Assembly (NCBI GenBank): GCA_943912255.1
Contig: CALTTP010000008.1
Coordinates: forward strand, 37,634 to 101,633
DNA from: an uncultured Peptoniphilaceae bacterium
GTDB lineage: Bacteria; Bacillota; Clostridia; Tissierellales; Peptoniphilaceae
Length of the DNA stretch: 64,000 nt
Direction of reading: 5' to 3'
Position numbers and translations under genes: made by a program
In this document: positions 47,686 to 56,607 of the stretch, one piece after another
How positions within the stretch are numbered: position 1 is the stretch's first letter
Layout: each line of letters begins with the position of its first letter
The notes under the pieces: generated by a model
What the model saw: the letters and a program-made list of their open reading frames with translations, nothing else
Told to the model about the DNA's origin: nothing
Database searches by the model: none

Positions 47686-48273
47686 TCAATTCTTTAATTT
47701 GTCCTCATATTTCTTATTTATATAGGCTTCAGATGCCATTTTTGGTCTTGTCTTCGCTCTTTCGTCAGCTTCAAACATAAGCATCTTTTGATGCCCTAAC
47801 ATTCCTGCAATAAGGGATGTTGGGAAGTTTACAATTGCTAAGTTATAAGAAGTCACATTATTATTATAGACCCTTCTTGCTGCATTGATATTGGTCTCTA
47901 TGGCAGTGGTTCTCTTTGCTGTGTAGAGAGATTGTTCCATAGACTTAAGCTCTGGATAGTTCTCTACATGAAAACCTCTTAAAAAAGAATTGCTTGCATT
48001 GTACGCTGATAGCACATCATTTGGGCTATTGGTGTCCTTTGCCTTTCCCACCATGGACCTAAGCCTGGAAACTTCCTTAAACATAGAAGTCTCTTCATCA
48101 ATAGCCGTAAGGAGCTGTCCGTAAAGTGCTTCCATCTCGTCAAGTCTTTGTTGAAGAAAAGTATCGATATTGGAATATGCCCTTTCAGCACTTAACTTCT
48201 TATTGTTAAGGCTATTTGACATGATTATATAGCCTAATACAAGGACTACTATTCCCCCTAGTATAAATTCCAT
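47686..48273 (-). CDS. lemA: LemA family protein
   Basis: 195 aa; an N-terminal membrane anchor (FILGGIVVLVLGYIIMSNSL) is followed by helical LemA-domain text SAERAYSNIDTFLQQRLDEMEALY and a three/four-helix bundle. LemA proteins sit at the membrane and are often linked to envelope stress or protease genes (HtpX, DUF3137 neighbours). It is the third gene after two novel-looking partners (48838 and 48283). The C-terminal tail is Lys-rich. Confidence 0.94.
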   Translation of the reverse strand: MEFILGGIVVLVLGYIIMSNSLNNKKLSAERAYSNIDTFLQQRLDEMEALYGQLLTAIDEETSMFKEVSRLRSMVGKAKDTNSPNDVLSAYNASNSFLRGFHVENYPELKSMEQSLYTAKRTTAIETNINAARRVYNNNVTSYNLAIVNFPTSLIAGMLGHQKMLMFEADERAKTRPKMASEAYINKKYEDKLKN

Positions 48274-48282
48274 TTAGACCTC

Positions 48283-48828
48283 CTAGAATTTTAAACTTCT
48301 TTTTTCCAATAATTCGTCTAAGGAAATATTAAGTCTATCTGCCTGTTCTTGTAAAGTCAACTCGTTAAATTCCTCTATGGTCATATTAAGTTCTTGTGCT
48401 TGGTTCTTCCTTGCTTCCAATTCATTTTTAGCGAGTGAATTTACTTCCTTAGCAGAGTCGATTAGGTTCTTGGTCTTGTATTGTTTTGCCTCTTCAGCTA
48501 TTTTTTTATGGTATTCCTCTACAGTCAAACCATATTTAGAAGCTATCTCCTCTGTTGAAAGGCCCATTAACTCTCTGGAGCTAATTCCCAGTTCCATTGC
48601 TCTTTTCTCATTGGCCATCTTTTCAGTTTGAACTAAATAGCCCGCATTTAAAGAAAGAGAACCTGTAACCTTTCCCAGTACTGATGAGAAGACGTCAGAA
48701 GATTTTCCAGTGACAGCATCACTTACTCCTCCTCTAACTTCTCTTCCTAAAGTGTCCATATGTTTATTAGCCTCATCGAAAACTTCTTCCTTAATCTGAC
48801 CCATCTTTCTAAGTAATTTATCGAACAT
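48283..48828 (-). CDS. Hypothetical LemA-operon protein, 181 aa
   Basis: A soluble, acidic, mostly helical protein. The first 60 residues include MGQIKEEVFDEANKHMDTLG; a second half (about 80-181) has two copies of a short helical motif, GLTVEEYHKKIAEEAKQYK and NMTIEEFNELTLQEQADRL, each of the form T-(V/I)-E-E-(Y/F). It might bind the LemA bundle. The family is not recognised. It sits between lemA and the membrane protein gene with 10-nt gaps. Confidence 0.8.
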   Translation of the reverse strand: MFDKLLRKMGQIKEEVFDEANKHMDTLGREVRGGVSDAVTGKSSDVFSSVLGKVTGSLSLNAGYLVQTEKMANEKRAMELGISSRELMGLSTEEIASKYGLTVEEYHKKIAEEAKQYKTKNLIDSAKEVNSLAKNELEARKNQAQELNMTIEEFNELTLQEQADRLNISLDELLEKRSLKF

Positions 48829-48837
48829 CTTATCCTC

Positions 48838-49986
48838 CTAGTATTTTTCTTTGTATAGGCTTTGCATATTGTCAACATCTAACTCATTGTACTCTTCAAT
48901 CACATAGTCAAGGATCTGTCTTGACTCTTGTAACTTTTTATAATCAACCCTATCGTGGTCCATAAAGAAGTAATTTGTCATTGCATACATGATTTTGTTT
49001 AGATATATCCTATATAGATATGGCATAGCCTTCTTTGGTGATGACTTACCATCTGTAAGCTTTGCATCTGGATTTGATCCCCATATTTTATTATAATGCC
49101 TTGAATCCAACTTCCCATATTGAACACTATTGTAGCCTGCCTCTTTCTTTGGCAAAAAGATAAAGAAGTAACCATCTTGAATCATAAGATGTAGCTGCCC
49201 GTACTTAACGACTAGAGCTTTCAGAACCGACTCAAAATATGGAGTAATAATCTTTGTCCATAAAAATTTCTCATCGTCATTTGTACTGACTAAATCCCTT
49301 AATCCACCTACACTTACCTCATACCACTGGGAGAGTTCTGTGTCTGTAAGAGTAAAATTTCTTTTATCATCAAAACTAACACCTATTGACTCGAGCAAGT
49401 CGAATTTATCCGTATCAAAATAGAAAAATGCCTTCTTGTTTTTAACCAGAGAATCCTCCGGAAGTACATATAAATTCCCCTGCTCATAGGTGGTTTTATC
49501 ATAGGACTTTTCTTGTCCATCCTCTGTCTTAGTAAAGGTTCGAGTAATCCTAATCCTTTGGGACTGACCAAATCGTCCTAAGTCCTCCCGGCTATCCTTC
49601 CACAATCCAGTTACATTGGGTAGACCTTTTACAAATCCAACAGGAAGAAAATCCACATCACAGCTTTCGCTTAAATAATCATCACCAAAAATAAATCTAT
49701 TGAGACCATCATTAAATCGCCTTTGGGCTTCATATATAACATGGTCCTCTTTAGATAGTATATAAAGAAAATAAAATCCAGGTAAAATGAAGATTAAACC
49801 TAGGTAGGTTTTAAAAACTAATCTAATAACAAATACTGCTAAAGCCCCAGCAATCAAAGCTAAATAAGCCCTCTTCTTAAAAGGTTCAACCTTTTTAATT
49901 GCATTTTTCAAATCTAATAATAACTTATTGCCCTTCTCAGAACTTAAATACCTCAAGTAATCCGACGGTGTATTTCCTCTTTCCAT
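48838..49986 (-). CDS. LemA-operon membrane protein, DUF3137-like
   Basis: 382 aa from ATG 49986 (GGAGAAGAT upstream). Two adjacent membrane segments near residues 37-77 (LALIAGALAVFVIRLVF, LGLIFILPGFYFLYIL) are followed by a cytoplasmic domain with FTKTEDGQEKSYDKTTYEQG and LYVLPEDSL, then HLMIQDGYFFIFLPKKEAG. This layout recalls DUF3137 proteins that accompany LemA, but that label is an inference. It is the first gene of the three-gene operon. A 35-residue upstream extension exists without a start signal. Confidence 0.8.
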   Translation of the reverse strand: MERGNTPSDYLRYLSSEKGNKLLLDLKNAIKKVEPFKKRAYLALIAGALAVFVIRLVFKTYLGLIFILPGFYFLYILSKEDHVIYEAQRRFNDGLNRFIFGDDYLSESCDVDFLPVGFVKGLPNVTGLWKDSREDLGRFGQSQRIRITRTFTKTEDGQEKSYDKTTYEQGNLYVLPEDSLVKNKKAFFYFDTDKFDLLESIGVSFDDKRNFTLTDTELSQWYEVSVGGLRDLVSTNDDEKFLWTKIITPYFESVLKALVVKYGQLHLMIQDGYFFIFLPKKEAGYNSVQYGKLDSRHYNKIWGSNPDAKLTDGKSSPKKAMPYLYRIYLNKIMYAMTNYFFMDHDRVDYKKLQESRQILDYVIEEYNELDVDNMQSLYKEKY

Positions 49987-50246
49987 ATCTTCTCCTTGTT
50001 CAATAATGCCTAATGCCCATATAAAAGCTATAAGACTTTTGACATGAACATTTTCTCTATTTATCCATTTTTCCCTTTTATATATATCCAAAACTTCGGG
50101 AAGGCAAACAGAATTGTTTAAAGAATTGAAACATCTAGGTTAAAAAATATCTACTTCCATTATATCGAATAAGCAAAAATAAAAAACTTCTTTCCAAACT
50201 ATTATGCACCTATACCATTATGTTCTTACTACTAAAAATGCATTCC

Positions 50247-50274
50247 AAAAAAGCACATAGATTCCCTAAGTGCT
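50247..50274 (-). terminator. Terminator of the CPBP protease gene
   Basis: AAGCACTTAG, loop GGAAT, CTATGTGCTT, then TTTT on the minus strand, about 57 nt after the stop. Confidence 0.75.
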
Positions 50275-50331
50275 TACAAGGTGGCTTTCTTATGGCCTTT
50301 AACTTCTCTTCTCATTTAACATTTCGCTTTA

Positions 50332-50982
50332 TTAAAGCTGACCAATTAACATCATTACGAACCCTAATGCATTTGTTAACGAATGTAAAATAATTGATGC
50401 CGCCACATTCCTACCATCTCTTAAATATACATAGGTAAGACTTATTGTCAAAGGTATGTAATAAAAGAATTCCGGCAAGTTGATTACATGAATCATATCG
50501 AACATCACAATGGAGATAAGAGTGAACACTGTAATAAGTGGTTTATTATCCTTGGCAATCCAGCCTATAAATGACTCTCTAAATACATATTCTTCTATAA
50601 TAGGAGCAAAAATTGTCATCATAATAAAAATGATTACTTTAGGAACATTTTCCGAATGACTTTTTATATTCTCGGTGTTTTGAGGAAGTATATTTACTTT
50701 GAGTACTTTATCAAAAACTAATACCAATAGACTCATGGCTAGATATGAAATAATTATAATAGCAAGTAGTTTAAAAATGAATACCCGTTTATTATTTACC
50801 TTATTAGAAAGCTCTTTGAATTTTCCTTTCAAATGTTCAAAATTCCAGATAAAGACAATAGTAAATAATATTAAATAGACCGTAAAAGATGCCCATGCTT
50901 CAGGCATGGATTTAGATACTAAAAAATCCCATAGTGGAAAGTTTATCAAATAAAAGAGTATAATGATTATAATGTTTTTCAT
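50332..50982 (-). CDS. CPBP family intramembrane glutamic endopeptidase (CAAX/Abi type)
   Basis: 216 aa with about six membrane segments. The active-site motif IIEEYVFRESFIGWI (EExxFR) is near residue 130, a second His is in VMFDMIHVINLPEF, and a third motif HSLTNALG is near residue 202. Such proteases occur with bacteriocin and self-immunity loci and in prenyl-protein processing. Here it is at the left boundary of the antimicrobial-peptide immunity region. AGGAGGACT box before the ATG. Confidence 0.93.
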   Translation of the reverse strand: MKNIIIIILFYLINFPLWDFLVSKSMPEAWASFTVYLILFTIVFIWNFEHLKGKFKELSNKVNNKRVFIFKLLAIIIISYLAMSLLVLVFDKVLKVNILPQNTENIKSHSENVPKVIIFIMMTIFAPIIEEYVFRESFIGWIAKDNKPLITVFTLISIVMFDMIHVINLPEFFYYIPLTISLTYVYLRDGRNVAASIILHSLTNALGFVMMLIGQL

Positions 50983-51190
50983 AAGTCCTCCTCTTCTTTT
51001 ATATACTCACACGATTAACTCACTATTATAATCCATTATTACTCATACCCAAGTCTCCTATAACAAAATGTATTTTTCTATTCTATTTATTTGACAAAAT
51101 CGAGACATACAAAATGAAAGTATTAATAGTAATCCATTTAACAATAAAATTCTACTAGTTACGTCCTTTCTATTAACTTTATAAGTCTAC

Positions 51191-51655
51191 TTATCCTTTT
51201 AAAAATTGTTCAGCATTTATGTTTTTCACACCTAATTTAGAGAAACCCAGAGTATCTAAACTTAATAGATACTTGAGATAATTATCTTCTATTATTTGGA
51301 GTGGTCTAAATTCACGTTCTCTCGTTCTTTCGTCTATCAAGCTGAGACTGACTTGTATATGAATTCTCTCTTCGTTCTTTTAGCAAATAAAGTCAATTTC
51401 ATATCCCTCTATTTCACCAGTATAAATTTTATAGTCTATGCGAAGCAATTCTAACAATACAAGATTTTCTAAAATATGCCCATAGTCTTTGTTTCCACCA
51501 GGTGTTAGTGAATTCCTTAAATCTGGGTCAATTCCATAGAATTTATTGTTCCTTGAAAAGACTCTTATTCCCTTTAAATCATATCTTGAATTAAATTTAA
51601 GCGGAATATCCCCGTAAAAGAAATATGCCTTTGATTTTCTTATATAATATCTCAC
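51191..51655 (-). pseudogene. Decayed DUF4143/AAA ATPase C-terminus
   Basis: In one frame, 155 codons run to TAA at 51193-51191 but TAA at 51382-51380 interrupts. Before it: RYDLKGIRVFSRNN, KFYGIDPDLRNSL, GHILENLVLLELLR, GEIEGYEIDFIC (C-terminal domain of the AAA ATPase family with DUF4143). After it: ERIHIQVSLSLID, REREFRPLQIIEDNYLKYLL. The N-terminal AAA half is missing, and stops and a frame change lie upstream of 51655. It is an eroded relic of an ATPase often found in accessory DNA. Confidence 0.8.
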
Positions 51656-51860
51656 TGATAGGGATATTTAAATTATTATCATCCATTTTTAAAAGTTCCT
51701 AAGTTTCACCTATATTTAAGCCTAATAGATCATTTATTTTAATGACTTTGGATTTTCCAATCATCTTTTCTCTACTATAATATCTCTAATCGTTTCTAAA
51801 CTATCATTCATATATGATAATTCTCTTCCTAAAAATTTATAGGATTTATACAAAAGCCAA
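51656..51860 (-). other. Decayed coding remnants upstream of the ATPase relic
   Basis: Reading minus from about 51835, a short frame (LGRELSYMNDSLETIRDIIV type) ends with TGA. It overlaps ATGA with another ATG at 51764, whose frame (MIGKSKVIKINDLLGL) carries a TAG. They look like remnants of two coupled genes; I do not recognise either. Confidence 0.3.
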
Positions 51861-51894
51861 AAAATCAGGGACAAGTTTTATCCCCCTTGTCCCG
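51861..51894 (-). terminator. Terminator of the kinase/regulator operon
   Basis: GGGACAAG, loop, CTTGTCCC, then TGATTTTTTGG on the minus strand. GGGACAA family member. Confidence 0.85.
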
Positions 51895-51899
51895 TCATT

Positions 51900-53192
51900 T
51901 TATATTGAATCAAAAGTAAATATTACCTTTACTCCTGGATAGTTGTTCTTTATTAAAAATCTTCCACCTAAAATTTCCGCTATTTGTTTTGAAATAAATA
52001 ATCCTAGTCCATGGGTTGTGACATGACTAATATCTGAACTTTCAACCTTTTCTATTACTTTTTCTGAAATTCCATTTCCCTCGTCTTCAATGATAATAAA
52101 TATTTTTCTTTCTATAGAATAGGCTGATACTTTAATTATTCCCTTGGTATAAATTAAGGAATTCTTCAAAATATTTTCAAGCATTCTATAGAACAGATTG
52201 CGATCCATTCTTATTTTCTCACCAATTAATTCATTATAAAATAGTATTTTCCTATCTGGATTTTCATTTAACTTTTCAACAATCAATTTTCTAAGTATTG
52301 GTACAGGATCTTCCAATATAAATTTATTTTTTCCAAGGGAACTAATACTCATTGTTAGATTCAAATCTTCTATTATATTTGAAATTTTTATAACTTGTCC
52401 TTGCATCTTAACTATTTCTTCTAGATTTTTCTCTTCTTTTATTTTATCTAGTCCCCAAGAAATTTTTGCAAGAGGAGTTCTAATGTCATGACTGATTCCT
52501 CTAATCCACTTGGCTTGTGTATCCTTTAAATCGTGATATTTAGAGTTTGCATTATTGATTGCCCGTGAAAGATCTGATAGTTCTCCAACTTCCTCCAGTT
52601 CGTTAAAGTCGTCTTCAAAGAGTCTTCCTATTGAATTTTGCACAGGTTCAAGTTTTTTAAAGATATTTTTTATGTCTATTTTGTACATGAGATAGACCAA
52701 AAATAAGAATATGAATAAAAAGGCCATGGTGACCTTCAAGTTTGATATCAAACTGTCATAGTCTATAAAATTAAATGGCAGCTTATCTAAAGATGACTTT
52801 GGATATGCAAATACCATCAACCCTTCTCCTACTATATAGGTGAATACAGGATAATCATTTAAATAGTATCTTGTAAATCTTGCTATATCTATAATTTCAA
52901 ACTTATCCTTTACTTCCTTTGGCTTATTAAAACTTTCAATCACCCTTCCTTCTTTATCGATTCTTATGGCCCAAATGTTCTTCTTTTTCAAGTATTTTTT
53001 ATTTTTTTCATTTAAGTAAATGTCACTTTTATTTTCCTCTATATAGCTGAATACCGAATTTGGATTAGGATATTTTATCCTTTTTTTGTAATTTACATAA
53101 AATATGGTAATTAACATTAAACCTAGGAAAAATAATAACAAAATAATTCTCACGACAATCTTAGTAAATCTCTTTAAAATGTAATTAAGCAT
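51900..53192 (-). CDS. Sensor histidine kinase (CprK/LanK-like)
   Basis: A membrane kinase of 430 aa. TM1 is about residues 12-32 and TM2 about 150-170, with a ~118-residue extracytoplasmic domain between them (rich in Lys/Tyr). The H-box is RGISHDIRTPLAKISWGL (His about residue 237), then N, G1 and G2 boxes (ENILKNSLIYTKG, EDEGNGIS, THGLGLF). It ends at the response regulator's partner, adjacent to the divergent ABC operon at 54046. The arrangement matches systems that sense antimicrobial peptides; the ligand is an inference. Confidence 0.9.
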   Translation of the reverse strand: MLNYILKRFTKIVVRIILLLFFLGLMLITIFYVNYKKRIKYPNPNSVFSYIEENKSDIYLNEKNKKYLKKKNIWAIRIDKEGRVIESFNKPKEVKDKFEIIDIARFTRYYLNDYPVFTYIVGEGLMVFAYPKSSLDKLPFNFIDYDSLISNLKVTMAFLFIFLFLVYLMYKIDIKNIFKKLEPVQNSIGRLFEDDFNELEEVGELSDLSRAINNANSKYHDLKDTQAKWIRGISHDIRTPLAKISWGLDKIKEEKNLEEIVKMQGQVIKISNIIEDLNLTMSISSLGKNKFILEDPVPILRKLIVEKLNENPDRKILFYNELIGEKIRMDRNLFYRMLENILKNSLIYTKGIIKVSAYSIERKIFIIIEDEGNGISEKVIEKVESSDISHVTTHGLGLFISKQIAEILGGRFLIKNNYPGVKVIFTFDSI

Positions 53193-53195
53193 CTG

Positions 53196-53894
53196 TCAAT
53201 CATCACCTTTTACTAATTTGTAGCCAAGGCCTTTTATTGTTACTAAAATTTTTGGATTTTTTGGATCTTCCTCTAATTTTTCTCTTATTCTATATATATG
53301 TGTGATGAGAGTATTCTCATACCCATAAGTTTCTCCCCACACTTCATCTAAAATACGATTTATCGAAACAATGTTATTTATATTATTTGATAGTAGATTG
53401 AGGATTTGGTATTGTTTAGCAGTTAAATTTTCTTCTTTGTCATCTTTGATGAGTACAGCTTTTTGTTTATCAAAAATTACCTTTCCTAAATTTATCCTTT
53501 CATTTGTTATAGCTTTCTTCGTTCTTCTAAGAACCGCTTCAATTCTCCAAAGTAGATCTTCTGGTAAAAACGGCTTCACAATATAATCATCTGCTTTGGA
53601 CTCGAAGCCTTCTCTTCTATCTTCAATTCCATCTAAAGCTGACAAAATGATAACAGGTACTTTTGATTTCTCCCTTAGATTTTTTAAAAGATTAAAGCCA
53701 CTCCCATCTGGTAACATTAGATCTAAAACAATCAAATCTAAGTTATTATTTATAATTTTAAATTCTGCTTCTGCCAAGCTTTTTGCTGTTAGGACCTTTT
53801 TAAATCTCTTGTATTTCAAATATCTATACAAACTTTCTAATAGTTCTTCATCGTCATCCACTACTAAAATTTCAAAATCTTTATCAAAATCCAT
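53196..53894 (-). CDS. OmpR-family response regulator (CprR/LanR-like)
   Basis: 232 aa. Receiver domain with VVDDDEELL, phosphoacceptor Asp in LDLIVLDLMLPDGSG (about residue 58), Lys in DDYIVKPF. The winged-helix DNA-binding domain (residues 135-230) has LTAKQYQILNLLSN and VDEVWGETYGYENTLITHIYRIREKL. AAAGGAGAG precedes ATG 53894. It stops four bases before the kinase start and is transcribed divergently from the ABC operon it probably controls. Confidence 0.94.
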   Translation of the reverse strand: MDFDKDFEILVVDDDEELLESLYRYLKYKRFKKVLTAKSLAEAEFKIINNNLDLIVLDLMLPDGSGFNLLKNLREKSKVPVIILSALDGIEDRREGFESKADDYIVKPFLPEDLLWRIEAVLRRTKKAITNERINLGKVIFDKQKAVLIKDDKEENLTAKQYQILNLLSNNINNIVSINRILDEVWGETYGYENTLITHIYRIREKLEEDPKNPKILVTIKGLGYKLVKGDD

Positions 53895-54045
53895 CGTATT
53901 CTCTCCTTTATCCTTATTATATAATAATTTTATAAAACTTTAGTTGATTTTTGTTGGAATTTCAATTTGTGATGTAAAAGTGACCTTATTGAAACTATAT
54001 CTTGATTTTTAATTGTTAACATAGAATTGAGGAAGGTGAAATTTT

Positions 54046-54948
54046 ATGAAAAAAATATTAGAGGTTGAAAATCTAAAAAAATCTTATAATGGTGTCTGTG
54101 TATTGGTCATTGACAAACTTGAAATTGAGGTGAAATCTATTTATGGACTAATTGGACCAAATGGTGCAGGAAAGTCAACACTTATGAAGTTAATTTTAAG
54201 CCTTATTAAAAAGGATTCCGGGAAAATTCATCTTTTTGGAAAGGAAATAAACAATAATAACCAAAAGAATTTTAATAAAATTATTGGTGCCCTAATAGAA
54301 AACCCCTCTTTCTATGATCATTTAACAGCATATGACAACCTAGAAATAATTTGTAGTCTTAAAAAAATAAATAAAAGTGAAATTCCAAAGACTTTAGAGC
54401 TTGTAGGACTTCATTCTGTAGCAAATAAAAAAGCACAGGAATTTTCCCTTGGAATGAAACAAAGACTTGGTATTGCAATAGCTTTAATTGGAGAACCAAA
54501 AATGTTAATTCTAGATGAACCAATCAATGGACTTGATCCACAGGGTATCGAAGAGATGAGAATTCTATTTAAAAATATCGTTTTACACTCTTCAACTAGT
54601 ATATTGATTTCATCCCATTTACTAGATGAAATTGAAAAGATCTCAACTCATATTGGAATATTAAAAAATGGGAAACTAATTTATAATGGAAGACTTTCTG
54701 ACTATAGAAAGCTTCACCCACCATTTATTTCAATAGAAACATCTAATAATGTAAAAACTGCTTCTCTTTTGAACCTTCCAAAGGAAAATATTAGAAATGA
54801 TAAGTTAATTCTTGGAAAAAAATCAGACGAAGAAATTGGACAAATTGTTCATTTTCTATATGAAAAGGTAAATATCTACAGAATAGAAGAAGAAAAAGAG
54901 AGTCTTGAAAAATTATTTATCGCCGAAACCAAAGGAGTTAGACAATGA
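54046..54948 (+). CDS. Antimicrobial peptide ABC transporter ATP-binding protein (CprA/LanF-like)
   Basis: 300 aa. Walker A GPNGAGKSTLMK (about residue 36-47), Q-loop ENPSFYDHLTA, signature SLGMKQR, Walker B MLILDEPINGLDPQG, and H-loop SSHLLDEI. The C-terminal ~85 residues are beyond the core. The size and the following two small permeases match the LanF-E-G/CprA-B-C class that expels or blocks lantibiotics and cationic peptides. Promoter weak; GAGGAAGGTG box before ATG. Confidence 0.92.
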   Translation: MKKILEVENLKKSYNGVCVLVIDKLEIEVKSIYGLIGPNGAGKSTLMKLILSLIKKDSGKIHLFGKEINNNNQKNFNKIIGALIENPSFYDHLTAYDNLEIICSLKKINKSEIPKTLELVGLHSVANKKAQEFSLGMKQRLGIAIALIGEPKMLILDEPINGLDPQGIEEMRILFKNIVLHSSTSILISSHLLDEIEKISTHIGILKNGKLIYNGRLSDYRKLHPPFISIETSNNVKTASLLNLPKENIRNDKLILGKKSDEEIGQIVHFLYEKVNIYRIEEEKESLEKLFIAETKGVRQ

Positions 54949-55697
54949 AAAATTTAGAAACAAAAAAATTTAAAAAACTAGGTATTAATTTTTTATTTTT
55001 TATTGTTTTTGCAGCCCATATGGCAATATCAGTTGGGATTTCATTTTCTAAATCCTCATTGAAGTCCGACTATTTTTTATACAGAGTTATAGATACCTAT
55101 ATTTTTATTAGCCTATTGATAAACCCAATCATATTATCTTCACTATCTAAGAAAACAATTGAAATCGAAGAAAAGAACAATATGTGGCAACTACAGATTA
55201 GCCTTGGAGAAAGTGTTACACAGATTTTATTAAACAAATTTAAAATATTATCTACCAAGCTCCTAGTTCTACAAATAATCGAATGGTCTATTATGATAGC
55301 CATTTCAACAAAATTAAAGTTATTTATCTTTAATGCTGATACCCTCGTTAGACTCGGGATTTTGTTTTTAGCTACTTTATTTACAAATCTATTTTTACTT
55401 GCATTGTTTATGATTATAGAAATGAAAGCAAAAAAAGTATACTTTACTTCCTTTTTATCAATAATTGGAGCATTATCTGGAATAATCTGTATGTTAACAT
55501 CTGAAACCTTAAGTTATATAAACCCCTTTGCATGGTTATCCAGTCTGCTTAATATTTCATATGTAAAAAAAGGAAATGAACTGGTACAGATGTTAAATCC
55601 ATTACAATACTATACCCTAATTATCTCATTTGTTTTTTTAATTTTTGTCATAGTTTATATGAAGAATATGACAAAATATCACTTAGAAAAAGAATAA
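54945..55697 (+). CDS. Lantibiotic/AMP immunity ABC permease (LanE/CprB-like)
   Basis: 250 aa with six predicted membrane segments. The N-terminal KKLGINFLFFIVFAAHMAISVGI and the second segment block (NMWQLQISLGESVTQILLNKFK) match the MutE/EpiE layout. The first ATG overlaps the end of the ATPase gene by four bases (ATGA), so the pair is translationally coupled. Confidence 0.85.
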   Translation: MKNLETKKFKKLGINFLFFIVFAAHMAISVGISFSKSSLKSDYFLYRVIDTYIFISLLINPIILSSLSKKTIEIEEKNNMWQLQISLGESVTQILLNKFKILSTKLLVLQIIEWSIMIAISTKLKLFIFNADTLVRLGILFLATLFTNLFLLALFMIIEMKAKKVYFTSFLSIIGALSGIICMLTSETLSYINPFAWLSSLLNISYVKKGNELVQMLNPLQYYTLIISFVFLIFVIVYMKNMTKYHLEKE

Positions 55698-55708
55698 GGA
55701 GGAAAAAA

Positions 55709-56425
55709 TTGTTAAAATTAGAATTTAAAAAAATAAAGTTTTTAAACTTATTGTTGACATCAATCATTATTCCGCTACTCGCCAATATTTTTGGGTTAAT
55801 AAATTACAGTTTAAATAAAGAAATGTTAAGCAATACTTGGAAGAGTCTCTGGACTCAAGTGACACTTTTTTATTTTATGTTTTTCTTCATACCTCTAGTA
55901 GCAATAATCGTTGCAAGCTTTTGGTCCGTAGAGCAAAAGTCCAATCTAAAACTCATCAGGCTTAGCCCTGTTAAAAATATGTCCTTTATAATTTCAAAAG
56001 AAATTTTGTCATTAATTGTAATAACAATAACACAAATATATTTCCTACTACTGTTCTATCTTGAAGGAAAATTTATCTGCCATTTCCCCGATACTAATTT
56101 TAATATTTATATTTACTATATCCTACTTAGTATCATACTTTCTTTGCCTATGATATCTATATTCCAGTCTTTGGCAATTAAAATAAAATCCTTAGGAATA
56201 ATTGTACTTTTGTCAGCCTTTATTACAGTCGCTGGTTTTGCATTGAACTTACAAAATATATTTACTCATTTAGCTAAAACAATCGGACTAAGTTACTTGG
56301 CACTAGAACTTAATAACGGAAGGTTAATCGATACACAGTCCCTAATTATTTTATTTGTATTTGGACTAGTGGAAATCATTGTTTTTTCTACTATTTCTAA
56401 TAGGTTATTGAAATATGAAAAATAA
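55709..56425 (+). CDS. Lantibiotic/AMP immunity ABC permease (LanG/CprC-like)
   Basis: 238 aa with six membrane segments, starting with TTG at 55709 behind AAGGAGG. The opening LKLEFKKIKFLNLLLTSIIIPLL (two-piece) and the later SIFQSLAIKIKSLGIIVLLSA region are typical for MutG/EpiG permeases. It forms the transporter with the 54945 permease and the 54046 ATPase. Last gene of the operon; a terminator follows. Confidence 0.85.
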   Translation: MLKLEFKKIKFLNLLLTSIIIPLLANIFGLINYSLNKEMLSNTWKSLWTQVTLFYFMFFFIPLVAIIVASFWSVEQKSNLKLIRLSPVKNMSFIISKEILSLIVITITQIYFLLLFYLEGKFICHFPDTNFNIYIYYILLSIILSLPMISIFQSLAIKIKSLGIIVLLSAFITVAGFALNLQNIFTHLAKTIGLSYLALELNNGRLIDTQSLIILFVFGLVEIIVFSTISNRLLKYEK

Positions 56426-56443
56426 AAATATTTTTTTACTTTA

Positions 56444-56475
56444 GGGGTGAAGATAAAAAACGTTTCACCCTTTTA
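56444..56475 (+). terminator. Terminator of the CprABC-like operon
   Basis: AGGGGTGAA, 11-nt loop, TTTCACCCTTTT; T-tract short. Confidence 0.7.
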
Positions 56476-56607
56476 TCAAATTTTCCTTTACAATAAATGT
56501 GGTTTAATCCATCTCTAATAGGTTCTATTGCAGTGTTATCTTAAATAGAAAAGACATCTATATAAATTTCTTTTTTATATGCCTTTGTAAAGCTGATAAA
56601 ATTTCCC

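Noticed and set aside
53895..54045. Clean promoters for both divergent operons in the CprABC-like locus
   Set aside because: TTGATTTTT-like stretches are present but -10 spacing is poor (about 14-15 nt). I could not place a promoter with confidence, which fits an activator-dependent promoter but does not prove it.
54046..56425. BceAB-type bacitracin exporter
   Set aside because: BceB-type permeases are about 600+ residues with ten membrane segments. Here there are two permeases of about 240-250 residues, matching the LanFEG/CprABC class instead.
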